Positions 36,137 through 45,013 of a stretch of DNA of 64,000 nt are shown in pieces. The DNA comes from Bog-532 sp963742875 (GTDB lineage: Bacteria; Actinomycetota; Actinomycetes; Streptosporangiales; Streptosporangiaceae), in the NCBI GenBank assembly GCA_963742875.1, contig CAVUNO010000026.1:62001-126000 (forward strand), in the 5' to 3' direction. The notes beneath the pieces were generated by a model that saw only the letters and a list, made by a program, of their open reading frames with translations, was not told the DNA's origin and made no database searches. The translations under genes and the position numbers were made by a program. The stretch's first letter is position 1. Every line of letters starts with the position of its first letter.

Positions 36137-37708
36137 TCAGCTGGCCGGGGTTCCGGCGGCTGAGGCGTCCCAGGCGGCTGCGCCGGGCTGGGCGGGCTGG
36201 GCGGGGCGGGTCAGCGGGCCGGAGCGCAGCAGCGCGCCGCAGATGATCGCGCCGGCGGCGAAGATGCCCGCGGTCCACCAGAAGGCGACGGTGTAGCCGT
36301 GCAGGGAGGCCAGGGCGAGCTGGTGCGCGGTGGGCCGGCCGCGGACGTTGGCGGCGATCCAGGTAGCGATCGCGGTGGCGAAGATGCTGTTCAGCAGCGA
36401 GGTGCCGATCGACCCGCCGAGCTGGTTGCCGGTGTTGACGGTGGCCGAGGCCACCCCGGTGTCCCGCGGAGGCACCCCGGCGGTGCCGGTGTCGGCGGAC
36501 GGGGCGAAGATGAACCCCAGCCCGGCCCCGATCAGCAGCACCGACGGCAGAATGTACCCGGCGTAGGAGGAGTGCAGGCCCAGCCGGGTCAGCAGCGCGG
36601 CCGAGGTGCCGCCCAGCAGCATGCCCGCGGCGATCAGCGGCCGGGGGCCGGTGCGCGGCATCAGCACCACGTTGGCCAGGTTGGTGAAGATCATGATCAT
36701 CGCGACCATGGGCAAGAATGCCAGCCCGGTGATCACCGGGGAGTAGCCCAGGTTCTGCTGCATGTAGTAGTTCAGGAACAGCAAGATCCCGAACATGCCC
36801 GCCCCGGCGAACAGCATCGCCAGGTAGGCGCCCGCCCGGGTCCGGTCGGCCACGATCCGCAGCGGCAGCAGCGGCTCGGGCGCGCGCGCCTCCCAGGCCA
36901 CGAACCCGGCTAGCGCCACGACGCCGGCCGCGATGAACCCCCAGGTCGAGGGGGTGCCCCAGGCATGCGTGGCGGCGTTGGAGAAGCCGTACACGATGCA
37001 GAACATCCCGCCGGAGACCAGCACCGCGCCGGGCAGGTCGACCCGCGGCCGGCGGCCGGGGAGATCCCGGCCGATCAGCACCGCCGCGCCGATGCCCGCG
37101 GCCACCGCGAACAGCACGTTCACGTACAGGCACCACCGCCACGATAGGTACTCCGTCAGCAGCCCGCCCAGCACCAGGCCCACCGCCCCGCCGCTCCCGG
37201 CGACCGCGCCGTACACCGCGAACGACCGGCGCCGCTCGTCGGGGTTGGTGAACGTGGTGGCCAGCAGCGACAGCGCCGTCGGCGCCAGCAGCGCGGCGAA
37301 CGCCCCCTGCACCGCCCGCGCGCTGATCAGAATCGGGAAGTTCACCGCCGCCCCGCCGACGGCCGAGGCCGCGGCAAACCCGATCATGCCGGTCAGGAAC
37401 ATCACCTTGCGGCCCACCACGTCGGCCAGCTTGCCGCCCAGCAGCAGAAGGCTGCCGAACGCCAGCGCGTACGCGGTCACCACCCACTGCCGGTCCGCGA
37501 CCGAGAAATGCAGCGCCCGCTGCGCCGAGGGCAGCGCGATATTCATGATCGTCGCATCCAGCACGATCATCAGCTGCGCGATCGCGATCACCACCAGGAT
37601 CCACCACCGCCGCGGATCCGCCGCCGCCGCGCCGCCCGCGCCCGGCCAGCTGCCCCCGCCGGGTGAGCCGGCCGCGCCGCGGCCATCAGGAGTGCTGGGA
37701 GTCGACAT
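36137..37708 (-). CDS. MFS drug exporter, 14-helix DHA2 type
   Basis: 523 residues. Proton-driven export of toxic compounds. DHA2 hallmarks: VVIAIAQLMIVLDATIMNIA (motif D1, helix 1), LLGGKLADVVGRKVMFLTG (motif A), ISARAVQGAFAALLAPTALS (motif B), GAVAGSGGAVGLVLGGLLTE (motif C) and SWRWCLYVNV. Fourteen hydrophobic segments can be counted. The N-terminus is a 35-residue Gly/Ala/Pro-rich tail. TAAGGAGGAACG precedes ATG. The first 17 codons and leader are duplicated at the start of the gene at 38489. The substrate cannot be told from sequence. Confidence 0.9.
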   Translation of the reverse strand: MSTPSTPDGRGAAGSPGGGSWPGAGGAAAADPRRWWILVVIAIAQLMIVLDATIMNIALPSAQRALHFSVADRQWVVTAYALAFGSLLLLGGKLADVVGRKVMFLTGMIGFAAASAVGGAAVNFPILISARAVQGAFAALLAPTALSLLATTFTNPDERRRSFAVYGAVAGSGGAVGLVLGGLLTEYLSWRWCLYVNVLFAVAAGIGAAVLIGRDLPGRRPRVDLPGAVLVSGGMFCIVYGFSNAATHAWGTPSTWGFIAAGVVALAGFVAWEARAPEPLLPLRIVADRTRAGAYLAMLFAGAGMFGILLFLNYYMQQNLGYSPVITGLAFLPMVAMIMIFTNLANVVLMPRTGPRPLIAAGMLLGGTSAALLTRLGLHSSYAGYILPSVLLIGAGLGFIFAPSADTGTAGVPPRDTGVASATVNTGNQLGGSIGTSLLNSIFATAIATWIAANVRGRPTAHQLALASLHGYTVAFWWTAGIFAAGAIICGALLRSGPLTRPAQPAQPGAAAWDASAAGTPAS

Positions 37709-37731
37709 CGTTCCTCCTTAGACGTCGAGGT
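37659..37731 (-). repeat. Gene-start repeat, copy at the MFS gene
   Basis: 73 bases covering the first 17 codons (MSTPSTPDGRGAAGSPG), the ribosome site and GACGTCGAGGT upstream. It is about 88% identical to 38440-38513, which covers the same part of the PPOX-like gene (MSTPITPDGHGATGSPA). Confidence 0.75.
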
Positions 37732-37852
37732 CCATCTCCGCTGTCCTCGCAGGCAGACGGGGATGGCCGTTCTGTTGGATGGTGGCAGCCGGCGGAGTGA
37801 GTTGTCGTCGCACGAAAATGCTGATCGCAGATTGCCCTTTTCGGACCGGCGC

Positions 37853-37868
37853 GATGAGCTGTCTCATC
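37853..37868. promoter_or_regulatory. Candidate operator upstream of the MFS gene
   Basis: GATGAG-CTGT-CTCATC is a perfect 6-base dyad about 145 bases upstream of the MFS start, in the only sizeable gap of this gene run. It may bind a regulator; nothing identifies which. Confidence 0.4.
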
Positions 37869-37970
37869 TTTTTGGGATGATTGCGTCGCCGCGTAGACCC
37901 GATCACCCGGATCGGTGACCTCAGCGCAAACGCATGAGGTGTCGCATCACCTGCGGGCAACGGAGGACGG

Positions 37971-38489
37971 TCAGCTGGCCGTTGGCATCGTGCGCAGGTA
38001 GCTGCGGCGGCCCGTGATACGGGTAGGCTGCACCCGCATCAGGTGCGCCGCTTCGGCCTCGGGCCACGGCCACGGGTCGGCCCCAGCGCCGATGATCGAC
38101 GCGCGCTCGGCCTCGCTATCGACATGCTGGGCCGAGCCCACCACCAGCACCGCCCAGCCCCCACGCGCGTCGGGATCGATCTGGTCGATCTCGAACGCGA
38201 CCTTATAGTTAGCGTGCGCGATACCCGTCCGCAGGTCCTGTTCGGTGAAGGTGCCTTGCGAGGGGTGGAAAACGATCGAGCCTTGATGCAGCTTGTACAC
38301 GACCGGCACCACAGCGGGGCCCTCCCGGCCGGTATAGGCCAGCCGCCCCACCCGCCCGGCGCCGAGCAGACGCACGCATTCGCTTTCCCTCAAGCTCTCG
38401 ATCACGCGCTCTCCGGGTCCTTCAGGCGCACTTGGTGACGCCGGTGAGCCGGTCGCGCCGTGGCCATCAGGAGTGATAGGAGTCGACAT
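37971..38489 (-). CDS. Pyridoxamine 5'-phosphate oxidase-like (split-barrel) protein
   Basis: 172 residues. After a 30-residue low-complexity N-terminus the FMN-binding split barrel follows: ECVRLLGAGRVGRLAYTGRE, GPAVVPVVYKLHQGSIVFHP, ANYKVAFEIDQIDPDARGGW and AVLVVGSAQHVDS, ending RITGRRSYLR. Such proteins in actinobacteria bind FMN, haem or F420. The length and ITGRR end fit the PPOX class with an unassigned substrate. GAGGGAGGAACC precedes ATG. The start overlaps a repeat shared with the MFS gene. It is 10 bases from the stop of the DoxX-like gene, so it is co-transcribed. Confidence 0.82.
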   Translation of the reverse strand: MSTPITPDGHGATGSPASPSAPEGPGERVIESLRESECVRLLGAGRVGRLAYTGREGPAVVPVVYKLHQGSIVFHPSQGTFTEQDLRTGIAHANYKVAFEIDQIDPDARGGWAVLVVGSAQHVDSEAERASIIGAGADPWPWPEAEAAHLMRVQPTRITGRRSYLRTMPTAS

Positions 38490-38513
38490 GGTTCCTCCCT
38501 CAGACGTCGAGGT
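38440..38513 (-). repeat. Gene-start repeat, copy at the PPOX-like gene
   Basis: Counterpart of 37659-37731. Here the segment also encodes the last codons (HLDV, stop) of the upstream DoxX-like gene. Confidence 0.75.
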
Positions 38514-39639
38514 GGCTTGCTGCGGGGTAAATGAGCGAGGTCATGGGCCAGCTCCACGCCGGGTCCTTTTGCCCGGCTTGGCGGTCATCGGGCAGGCCTC
38601 GCGTGCCTGGGCGCAGTGGCCACCCGATGCTCCGGCCGTAGCTGGCGATCAGCGCGATCGCCATCAGCGCGAGTAGCGGTGCGCTGTTGGGGTCGGTTGC
38701 CTGGCCGCTGGGGATCTGGCCGAAGTTCTCCGGGACGAGCCAGATCGCGGCCGCGAGGACGATCCCGGCGGCGGCGCTGAACCGTACGGCCTTCGGAACC
38801 AGCGCAGCGAGGCCGATGAGCGCCTCGACGGCGATCAGGGCGTAGACCATGCCCCCGTGGTGGGTGAACCAGGCGCCGACGGAGGTATCGAGATTGCCGA
38901 GCCAGCCCGGCACGGCGCTGGCGCCGCCGCTGATCGCGCTCCCGGCCGCGGCGCCGCTGTTGTTGACCGGCAGGCCCTGCAAGATCGCGCCGCCTGCCCA
39001 CAGCGCCGCCCACGTGAAGGCGAGCCAGCGGGCGGGCGGGACATCCGACCGGCCGCCCCGTAGCCAGGCCAGGGCGGGCCAGCGGGCTGGCTGGACGTCC
39101 GGCCGCCCGTCGTCCCGCGGCCAGGCGGCGAGCGCGAGCACGCCATACAGCAGGACGGCTCCCGGGGCACCCGTAAGAAGGCTCGCGTTACCGCTCGCGA
39201 TACCGCCAAGGCCTTCCCCGAGATACCACACGCCCAGTGCCCAGGGCAGCGACGCGGCCAGGGCGGCCTTCACCGTGCGCGGGTAGAGCATGCCGAGGCC
39301 GAGCAGCAGCTGGATGAGCGCGAACGGGACGTCCCACGCCACGGGGTGCGCGGCGATCATCCGCGCCGCCCAGTGCACGGGCACCCCGACGAAGGCCGGC
39401 TGGCCGTCGCCGGCGTGACTGATGACCTGCTCGCCGAAACCCTTGCCGAGCATGAACGGCTGGAACTGCAGCGCGCCGTCCAGCAGCCACAGCAGGCCGA
39501 GCGCGACCTGAAGACCCCGCCGCGTGAGGTGCACTCCGCGCGGCCGCTGGTGCGCGACCCGGGCGGAGCCTTCTTGGGCGGGAACCCTCACCGGTGCAGC
39601 GCCGGTCGCACGTACGCGGGTGATGAGCGGGCGGCTCAC
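38500..39639 (-). CDS. DoxX-like multi-pass membrane protein
   Basis: 379 residues and about nine hydrophobic segments. RRGLQVALGLLWLLDGALQF (residues about 40-59) is the DoxX-type first helix. Then WAARMIAAHPVAWDVPFALI, LIQLLLGLGMLYPRTVKAAL, a cytoplasmic region with RPDVQPARWPALAWLRGGRS and a second half ending EALIGLAALVPKAVRFSAAA. Apparent duplication of a four-helix unit. DoxX relatives pair with thiol or copper redox proteins. The start overlaps the multicopper oxidase stop by 4 bases, which links the two functionally. No catalytic residues are assigned. Confidence 0.75.
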   Translation of the reverse strand: MSRPLITRVRATGAAPVRVPAQEGSARVAHQRPRGVHLTRRGLQVALGLLWLLDGALQFQPFMLGKGFGEQVISHAGDGQPAFVGVPVHWAARMIAAHPVAWDVPFALIQLLLGLGMLYPRTVKAALAASLPWALGVWYLGEGLGGIASGNASLLTGAPGAVLLYGVLALAAWPRDDGRPDVQPARWPALAWLRGGRSDVPPARWLAFTWAALWAGGAILQGLPVNNSGAAAGSAISGGASAVPGWLGNLDTSVGAWFTHHGGMVYALIAVEALIGLAALVPKAVRFSAAAGIVLAAAIWLVPENFGQIPSGQATDPNSAPLLALMAIALIASYGRSIGWPLRPGTRGLPDDRQAGQKDPAWSWPMTSLIYPAASHLDV

Positions 39640-41339
39640 GAGGTCGCTCCGTCATAGGACTGGCCGACGCTGACCTGCGATTGCTGGCCGGGGTTGATGA
39701 CGACGAACTGGCCCATCATCCCGGCGTCCTCGTGCTGGAGGATGTGGCAGTGGTACATGTACGGATGGTGCGGGTCGGCGTAGTTGCCGAAGTGGACCAG
39801 CAGCCGGACGGTCTGCTCGGGTGGCACGTAGACGGTGTCCTTCCAGCCTTGGAGTTGTGGTGGGATCGGGCCGTTTCCGTATTGGATGACCCGGAAGCTG
39901 ACACCGTGGATGTGGAAGTCGTGCGGCAGGAAGCCGTGGACCTCCCAGATCTCGGTGCTGCCGGCCATGACCACGGCGTTGACCATGTTCATGTTCATCT
40001 GCTGGCCGTTGATCGCGTCGGTGCGGTCGAGCTCGAACACCCGGGTGCGGGTGGCCGCGGCCGTGTCGACCGGCGGGAGCGTCGCCAGCTGGGCGGGCAG
40101 CGCCGGGGAGGGGCGCAGCGTCGCCGCGGCGCCGATCTGCAGCAGGTCGAAGCTCTGGCCGCCGCCGTTGAGCTGGCTCTCGGACGCGACCCCGCCGTTG
40201 CCGCCGTTGCCTCCGAAGCCGTTGCCACCGTTCCCGCCGTTGCCTCCGAAGCCGTTGCCGCCGTTCCCCAAGGCGCCGAGGTCGAGGTCGGGCGCGAAGC
40301 TGCGCAGCATGATCTTCTCGCCGGGGCGGAAGGTGACGACGATCTCGGCGCGCTCGCCCGGGGCCAGTTGGATCCGCTGCAGCGGCACCGGGTGGGCGAC
40401 CAGGCCCTCGTCAGTTCCGATCAGGTCGAAGGTGCGCCCGTCGGCGAAGCCGACGTTGTAGATACGCGCGTCGGAGCCGTTCAGCAGCCGGAACCGGACC
40501 CGCTGGTCACCGACGGCCAGCTTAGGGTGGTAGGTGCCGTCGACGAGGATGGTCTTGCCTAGGCGGCCCAAGTGCTGAGCCTGAGAGCCGGAGCCGACCG
40601 TGCCGTCGGCGAAGTTCAGCGAGCCGTCCGGGTTCAGGTTCTTGTCCTGTAGGACGAGCGGGATGTCGTTCACGCCGTACCGGTTCGGGAGCGGGAGGGC
40701 ATCGGCGTTCGGGTCGTGGATGACGAACAGGCCAGCGATGCCGCGGTAGACCTGGTTGGCGGTCTGCCCGTCGGGGTGCGGGTGGTACCACAGCGTGGTG
40801 GCCGGCTGGTCGATTGTGAAGCTCGGCGACCAGGTCGCGCCCGGCGCGATCATCTGGTGCGGGCCGCCGTCATCGACGGCGGGAAGGTGCATCCCGTGCC
40901 AGTGGATGGTCGTCATATCGGGCAGGTGGTTGTGCACGTGGATCAGCACCCGGTCCCCTCGCGACGCCTGCAAGGTAGGGCCAAGGTAGGCGCCGTTGAC
41001 GCCCCACGTGGCGGTAGTGGTCCCGGGCAGGAACGTGCTCGTCCCGGTTTCGAGGGTGAGGTCGAAGACCTTGCGCCCCTGGGCGTCGGTCCGCGGCGTG
41101 AGCAGCGGCGGGATATTGAGCGGGTTTGCGAAGGCCGCGTTGCCGCCGGTCCCTGATGTGCTCTGCCCACCGCCCGGGCTCGCCGTCGCCGCGGCCGGCC
41201 CGGAACTGCTCGCAGAACCGGTGCACGCGGCCACGCCAGCCCCGAGGGCCAGTGCGCCCACAGCGGCCGCCACGCGCCAACGCATGGCGGGCCGACCAGG
41301 CACCGCCCTCCTGGCCGGTCCAGCTTTCCTCATCATCAC
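39636..41339 (-). CDS. Exported multicopper oxidase
   Basis: 567 residues. The N-terminus has a basic region, a membrane/signal stretch (RVAAAVGALALGAGVAACTG) with lipobox-like VAAC, then three cupredoxin domains. All four copper motifs are present: TTIHWHGMHLP, LWYHPHPDGQ, HDFHIHGVSF and YHCHILQHEDAGMM (T1 Cys-His with Met ligand). It oxidises Cu+, phenols or bilirubin-like substrates outside the cell. Domain 2 contains a Gly/Asn-rich insert (FGGNGGNGGNG repeated, near 355-385) not usual in the family. First gene of the minus-strand run. An SDR remnant lies 117 bases upstream. Confidence 0.93.
   Translation of the reverse strand: MMMRKAGPARRAVPGRPAMRWRVAAAVGALALGAGVAACTGSASSSGPAAATASPGGGQSTSGTGGNAAFANPLNIPPLLTPRTDAQGRKVFDLTLETGTSTFLPGTTTATWGVNGAYLGPTLQASRGDRVLIHVHNHLPDMTTIHWHGMHLPAVDDGGPHQMIAPGATWSPSFTIDQPATTLWYHPHPDGQTANQVYRGIAGLFVIHDPNADALPLPNRYGVNDIPLVLQDKNLNPDGSLNFADGTVGSGSQAQHLGRLGKTILVDGTYHPKLAVGDQRVRFRLLNGSDARIYNVGFADGRTFDLIGTDEGLVAHPVPLQRIQLAPGERAEIVVTFRPGEKIMLRSFAPDLDLGALGNGGNGFGGNGGNGGNGFGGNGGNGGVASESQLNGGGQSFDLLQIGAAATLRPSPALPAQLATLPPVDTAAATRTRVFELDRTDAINGQQMNMNMVNAVVMAGSTEIWEVHGFLPHDFHIHGVSFRVIQYGNGPIPPQLQGWKDTVYVPPEQTVRLLVHFGNYADPHHPYMYHCHILQHEDAGMMGQFVVINPGQQSQVSVGQSYDGATS
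40196..40268. repeat. Gly/Asn-coding tandem repeat in the oxidase gene
   Basis: Units of CCGTTGCCGCCGTTCCC-type sequence with the 33-base period TTGCCTCCGAAGCCGTTGCC occur twice. They encode GFGGNGGNGGN twice. Length could vary between strains. Confidence 0.7.
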
Positions 41340-41455
41340 GCCTCCCTGAGGTCGGGGCCTTCGTCTCCGTCATCGGTCGCAGACGGACGGCGGACGACCC
41401 TTGCCGCGATGGTGGCGGCGAAAAGGATGAGCCGCCATCGCATCATCCGTGTGAT

Positions 41456-41640
41456 CTAGAGCGTGCCGGCCAGGGTCTCGGCGGCCGGTGCGACGTGCGG
41501 GTGCCAGCCGGCGAGGTCACCGAAACTGCCCTCGGCGATTCTCCGGGAGGGCCCGAACAGGATGCCGCGATCGCCCCAGTCGGGGTCGTGGAGGCTGTGC
41601 AGCCGGGGCGCACGGTGACCGCGGGGAGGACGGCCCGGGC
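41456..41640 (-). pseudogene. SDR-like C-terminal remnant
   Basis: SLHDPDWGDRGILFGPSRRI, then AEGSFGDLAGWHPHVAPAAE and TLAGTL with a proper stop at 41456. It is clearly related to the end of the SDR at 26412 (ILFGPSRRLADRTFGDLTGW). Nothing else of the gene remains. Confidence 0.65.
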
Positions 41641-41739
41641 GGCGTCAGGCCGGGTTGTCCGGTGGAGGACTTGAGATCAGTCCCCGAACGGCCGTGGTAC
41701 TCCGCACCGTCATCAGTGACCGGTGATGGCGTAGATGGA

Positions 41740-41945
41740 GGCGCCGGCGGTGGCCACGTCGCGGCCCGCGCAGCCGCCGAGCGGAGCGCTGAGCGGCCGA
41801 TGAACGCGATCGTGAGCGCGACGGACAGCATGATGACCGTGACGAGCAGCGGCGCGTACCGGAAGTTACCGGTGACGTCCTCCGCGAATCCCGTGACATA
41901 GGACCCAGCGAAGCCGCTGAAGTTGCCACCCGCGTTGGAGACATC
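41740..41945 (-). pseudogene. MFS transporter end fragment
   Basis: DVSNAGGNFSGFAGSYVTGF, AEDVTGNFRYAPLLVTVIML and SVALTIAFIGRSALR: the penultimate and last helices of an MFS transporter of the metabolite type. No start and no intact remainder. Confidence 0.55.
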
Positions 41946-42022
41946 ACCACCGCCGCGACCAGCTAAGGAATGACGGTGATCACCACGGCCTGGCTGTTGT
42001 GGAGTGTGGTACAGGGTGCGGG

Positions 42023-44752
42023 TCAGCGGCGGTGCGGGGAGGGCGCGAGCAGGCCGAGGGCGCGGGCCCGCTGGACGGCCTCGCCGCGCCCGTGCACGCC
42101 GAGCTTGGTGTACAGGTGGCGGATGTGCGTCTTGACGGTGTGCACCGACAGGTACATCTCGCCGGCGATCTCCGCAGCCTTCAGGTTGGTGGGCAGGTAT
42201 CGCAGTACGCGCATCTCGGCTTCGCTGAGCGGCTCGTGCAACGGCTCCGCTGGCTCGGGGCCACGATCCCCCCACGTCTGCCCATTCCCGGGGGAAGCCA
42301 TCTCCGCCGGTTCCTCGAAGGCGCGACCTACACTTTCGTCAGTCAGCAGGGCCAGAATCTTGCCGGCCAGGGCGGCGTGCGCGGTGCAGCGCCGGGAATG
42401 CCGTTCCAGCAGTTCGGGCGCCCTCTCGATGAGGAACGACAGGAGGAGGTCATCGGGCTCAGCCAGCTCGAGCGCCCGTTCCAGGGCGTTGTCAGCGGCG
42501 GCCGGGGCGCCGGCCGCCTCGCGTGCCATCGCCTCAAGCAGGAGTGTCCCCACCCGGGCCGGGGTGATCGCGGGGACCGAGCCGTCGAGGACCGGCGCGA
42601 GCGCCTGGAGCGCCGCCTGCGGGTCGTGCTGAGCCAGCCGCAGTGCCGCCACGGCGGTGCGCATCTCTCCCGTTTCGCGCTGCTGCTCGTCCATCCCGGC
42701 CAGGGCCTGCTCGGCGGCTTTGGTGTCGCCCGCGCGCAGCAGGGTATGCACCATGAGCGCTCGCATCTGCGTAGTGAGCGGGTGCGGCGAAATGAGGAAT
42801 TCGGCTTGCTTCCCGGCTGCTCCGAAAGCGGCCAGCGCGTCGACGTAACGACCGCGCGCGAGTTCGAGCGCCCCGCGAATGTGATGGAACAGCAGGCCAG
42901 TCGCTGGTTCGGCTTCGGCCCGCAGCAAACGCTCGGCGCGCCTCAGCCACTGTTCTCCCTCGTCCAGATGCCCTCGCAAGGTCATCACCATAGCGAGTAC
43001 CGTGTACGCGGGAGACAGGACTGGATGCTCAGCCCAGCCGTGCTGTTGGGCCAGCTCGATCGCCTGCATGGCGCGCTCCACGGCCAGCGGCAGCGACCGG
43101 TAGGCCGCTACCCTGGCCCCCTGCGCCAGGCCGCTGACCTCGGTAAACGGCCGTCCGGTCCGGCGGGCCACCGTGATGCCCTGCTCCAGGTGCCGTTCGG
43201 CCTCATCGAACCGCTGCAACGACAGCTCGGCGGTGCCCAGGTTGACCAGCGCCATCGCCCGTACGTCTTCGCCCAGGCCCTGCGGTACCACGTCCGCTAC
43301 CTCGGCCAGGGCCATCAGCTCCTGAGCGGCCGCCACGGCCGCCGGAAGGTCGCTGCGGTTGCAGGCCAGCCGGAGCCGCTGGATGGCGAGCAGCAGCTGG
43401 AAGCCGGCTCGTCGGTCCACGGGCACCGACTCCCACCCGGCCGCGGCACGCGCCAGATGCCGCTCGGCCTCCTCCAGCGCTTCCCCGGATATCTCACTGT
43501 CGGCCCTGAGCGTGGTCAGTTCCGCATCCGCAGTGACAAAAGCGGCCGGGAACCCTGCCAGCAGCTCGCGCGCGGTAGTCACCTGCCCGTCAAGGGCCAG
43601 GCCGAGCCAGTGATCGCCCAGCAGGCGGGCGGCCAGGTCCCAGTCGCCGGCGGCCTGGGCGTGCCGGACCGCCTCCACCGCGAAGCCGTGCCCGGCCAGC
43701 CAGCCCGCGGCGGCGACGTGCAGCCCCGGGACCTCATCCGGCTCGGCGGCGCGCAGCTCGAACTGCAGCAGGTCGGCGAACAGCCGGTGGTAGCGGAACC
43801 AGGACCGCGCCGCGTCCAGCGAGACCACGAACGCGCCCGCCTGCTCCAGATCCTGCAAGATCCGCCCGCCGCCGCTGCGCCCGGTCAGCAGGTCAGCCAG
43901 CTCGCCGTTGACCCGCTCCAGGATCGACGTGTGCAACAGCAGTCGGCGCACCTGCCGCGGCTGGCGCCTGAGCACCTCGGCCAGCAGGAATTCGGCCACC
44001 GTCCGCTCGCTGCCGGAAAACCCGGCCACAAACCCCTCCGGGTCCGGGTGCCCGGCCAGCGACAGCGCCGCCAGCCGCAGCCCGGCTACCCAGCCCTCGG
44101 TCCGCTCGTGCAGGACTGCGAGCGAGGACTCGGGCAGCTCCACCCCGGCCGCTTCTAGCAGCGCCCGCGCTTGTTCCAGCGTGAAGCGGAGATCGGCGGC
44201 GCGGATCTCGGTCAGCTCGCCCTCCAGCCGCAGCCGGTGCAGGCCCAGGCCCAGATCATGCCGGGTGGCCAGCACGAACCGCAGCTCCGCCGGTGCGCGC
44301 ATGATCAGCAGCTCCAGCTGACCTTTCGTGTCGGCCGAGCGCAGCTCGTGCACGTCATCGATCACCAGCCAGACCCGGTCCTCCAGCGCGGCCAGGTCTT
44401 TCAGCAGCCACTCGGTGATCGCCCAGCCGTCCAGGTCCGGCGCCGCCGTCACCGGCCGCACCAGCGGCGACCCAGCTGCCGTGCCGCGCAGCGCGTCGGC
44501 CACCGAGATCCAGAACCGCTGCGGATCACCCTCCCCGCGCTGCACCTGCACCCACCCGGCCCGATCAGCCAGGCCGGACTCGCCGATCCACGAGCGCAAC
44601 AGCACCGTCTTCCCGCTCCCCGCCGGCGCCGAGACCTCGACCACCCGGGCCGCCCCGTCCAGCCGCTCGAACAGCCCCGCCCGGCGGACCACCCCGCCGC
44701 TCACAACGGCAGCAGCGGCCGCCTCCCCAGCCCGGACGGCATGCTCCACCAT
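42023..44752 (-). CDS. Large LuxR (LAL/MalT-type) transcriptional regulator
   Basis: About 909 residues. Walker A APAGSGKTVLLRSW near residues 42-55, Walker B-like VWLVIDDVHELRS near 130, then a winged-helix and long TPR-like helical region (for example LFHHIRGALELARGRYVDAL). A C-terminal LuxR helix-turn-helix follows: LSEAEMRVLRYLPTNLKAAE and IAGEMYLSVHTVKTHIRHLY. LAL regulators bind ATP and an inducer and often activate secondary-metabolite or catabolic genes. ATG at 44752 gives the usual short lead before VVEVSAPAGSGKT; GTG 44785 is an alternative. It is single-gene, with no obvious target beside it. Confidence 0.9.
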   Translation of the reverse strand: MVEHAVRAGEAAAAAVVSGGVVRRAGLFERLDGAARVVEVSAPAGSGKTVLLRSWIGESGLADRAGWVQVQRGEGDPQRFWISVADALRGTAAGSPLVRPVTAAPDLDGWAITEWLLKDLAALEDRVWLVIDDVHELRSADTKGQLELLIMRAPAELRFVLATRHDLGLGLHRLRLEGELTEIRAADLRFTLEQARALLEAAGVELPESSLAVLHERTEGWVAGLRLAALSLAGHPDPEGFVAGFSGSERTVAEFLLAEVLRRQPRQVRRLLLHTSILERVNGELADLLTGRSGGGRILQDLEQAGAFVVSLDAARSWFRYHRLFADLLQFELRAAEPDEVPGLHVAAAGWLAGHGFAVEAVRHAQAAGDWDLAARLLGDHWLGLALDGQVTTARELLAGFPAAFVTADAELTTLRADSEISGEALEEAERHLARAAAGWESVPVDRRAGFQLLLAIQRLRLACNRSDLPAAVAAAQELMALAEVADVVPQGLGEDVRAMALVNLGTAELSLQRFDEAERHLEQGITVARRTGRPFTEVSGLAQGARVAAYRSLPLAVERAMQAIELAQQHGWAEHPVLSPAYTVLAMVMTLRGHLDEGEQWLRRAERLLRAEAEPATGLLFHHIRGALELARGRYVDALAAFGAAGKQAEFLISPHPLTTQMRALMVHTLLRAGDTKAAEQALAGMDEQQRETGEMRTAVAALRLAQHDPQAALQALAPVLDGSVPAITPARVGTLLLEAMAREAAGAPAAADNALERALELAEPDDLLLSFLIERAPELLERHSRRCTAHAALAGKILALLTDESVGRAFEEPAEMASPGNGQTWGDRGPEPAEPLHEPLSEAEMRVLRYLPTNLKAAEIAGEMYLSVHTVKTHIRHLYTKLGVHGRGEAVQRARALGLLAPSPHRR

Positions 44753-44894
44753 GCGATCCTCGCACCGGACCGGGCCGATTACCATGCCGGGCCGGTTTGA
44801 TCACGCCTGAGCCTGTCCGACCTCGCGTGCGGCGAGAAGCCGCCGACCGTTCGGCTGACTGACTTTCGGCGTAGGCCGCGCCAGGCGGCCACGG

Positions 44895-44992
44895 CTCCGC
44901 ATCCGGCGCGGCGACTCCTTGCGCACGACCGTGCCCTCGGGTAGGTGGACGCGGTTGACGCGCGTGCGCTGGCTCTGATGCACCAACTCCAC
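44895..44992 (-). pseudogene. N-terminal scrap of a PknK/hybrid-kinase-like protein (copy 1)
   Basis: MELVHQSQRTRVNRVHLPEG, then TVVRKESPR. It resembles the opening of large serine/threonine-kinase-ATPase hybrid regulators and the scrap at 47740-47910. The sequence departs from the family after about 30 residues. Confidence 0.4.
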
Positions 44993-45013
44993 GCCGGATG
45001 CACGGCGTCAGCC

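Noticed and set aside
35568..37607. 679-codon minus-strand frame covering the small membrane protein and most of the MFS gene
   Set aside because: Only the last 155 codons are real. The upstream part is the MFS gene read in the wrong frame, and a strong ribosome site marks the true start at 36035.
37718..37960. 80-codon minus-strand frame between the PPOX-like and MFS genes
   Set aside because: No domain, mixed composition and no ribosome site. Its end (DLDV, stop) comes from the duplicated gene-start cassette.
41999..44158. 719-codon plus-strand frame
   Set aside because: Antisense shadow of the LuxR/LAL regulator, rich in Arg/Gln/Gly with no domain; the minus-strand gene has Walker and LuxR motifs.
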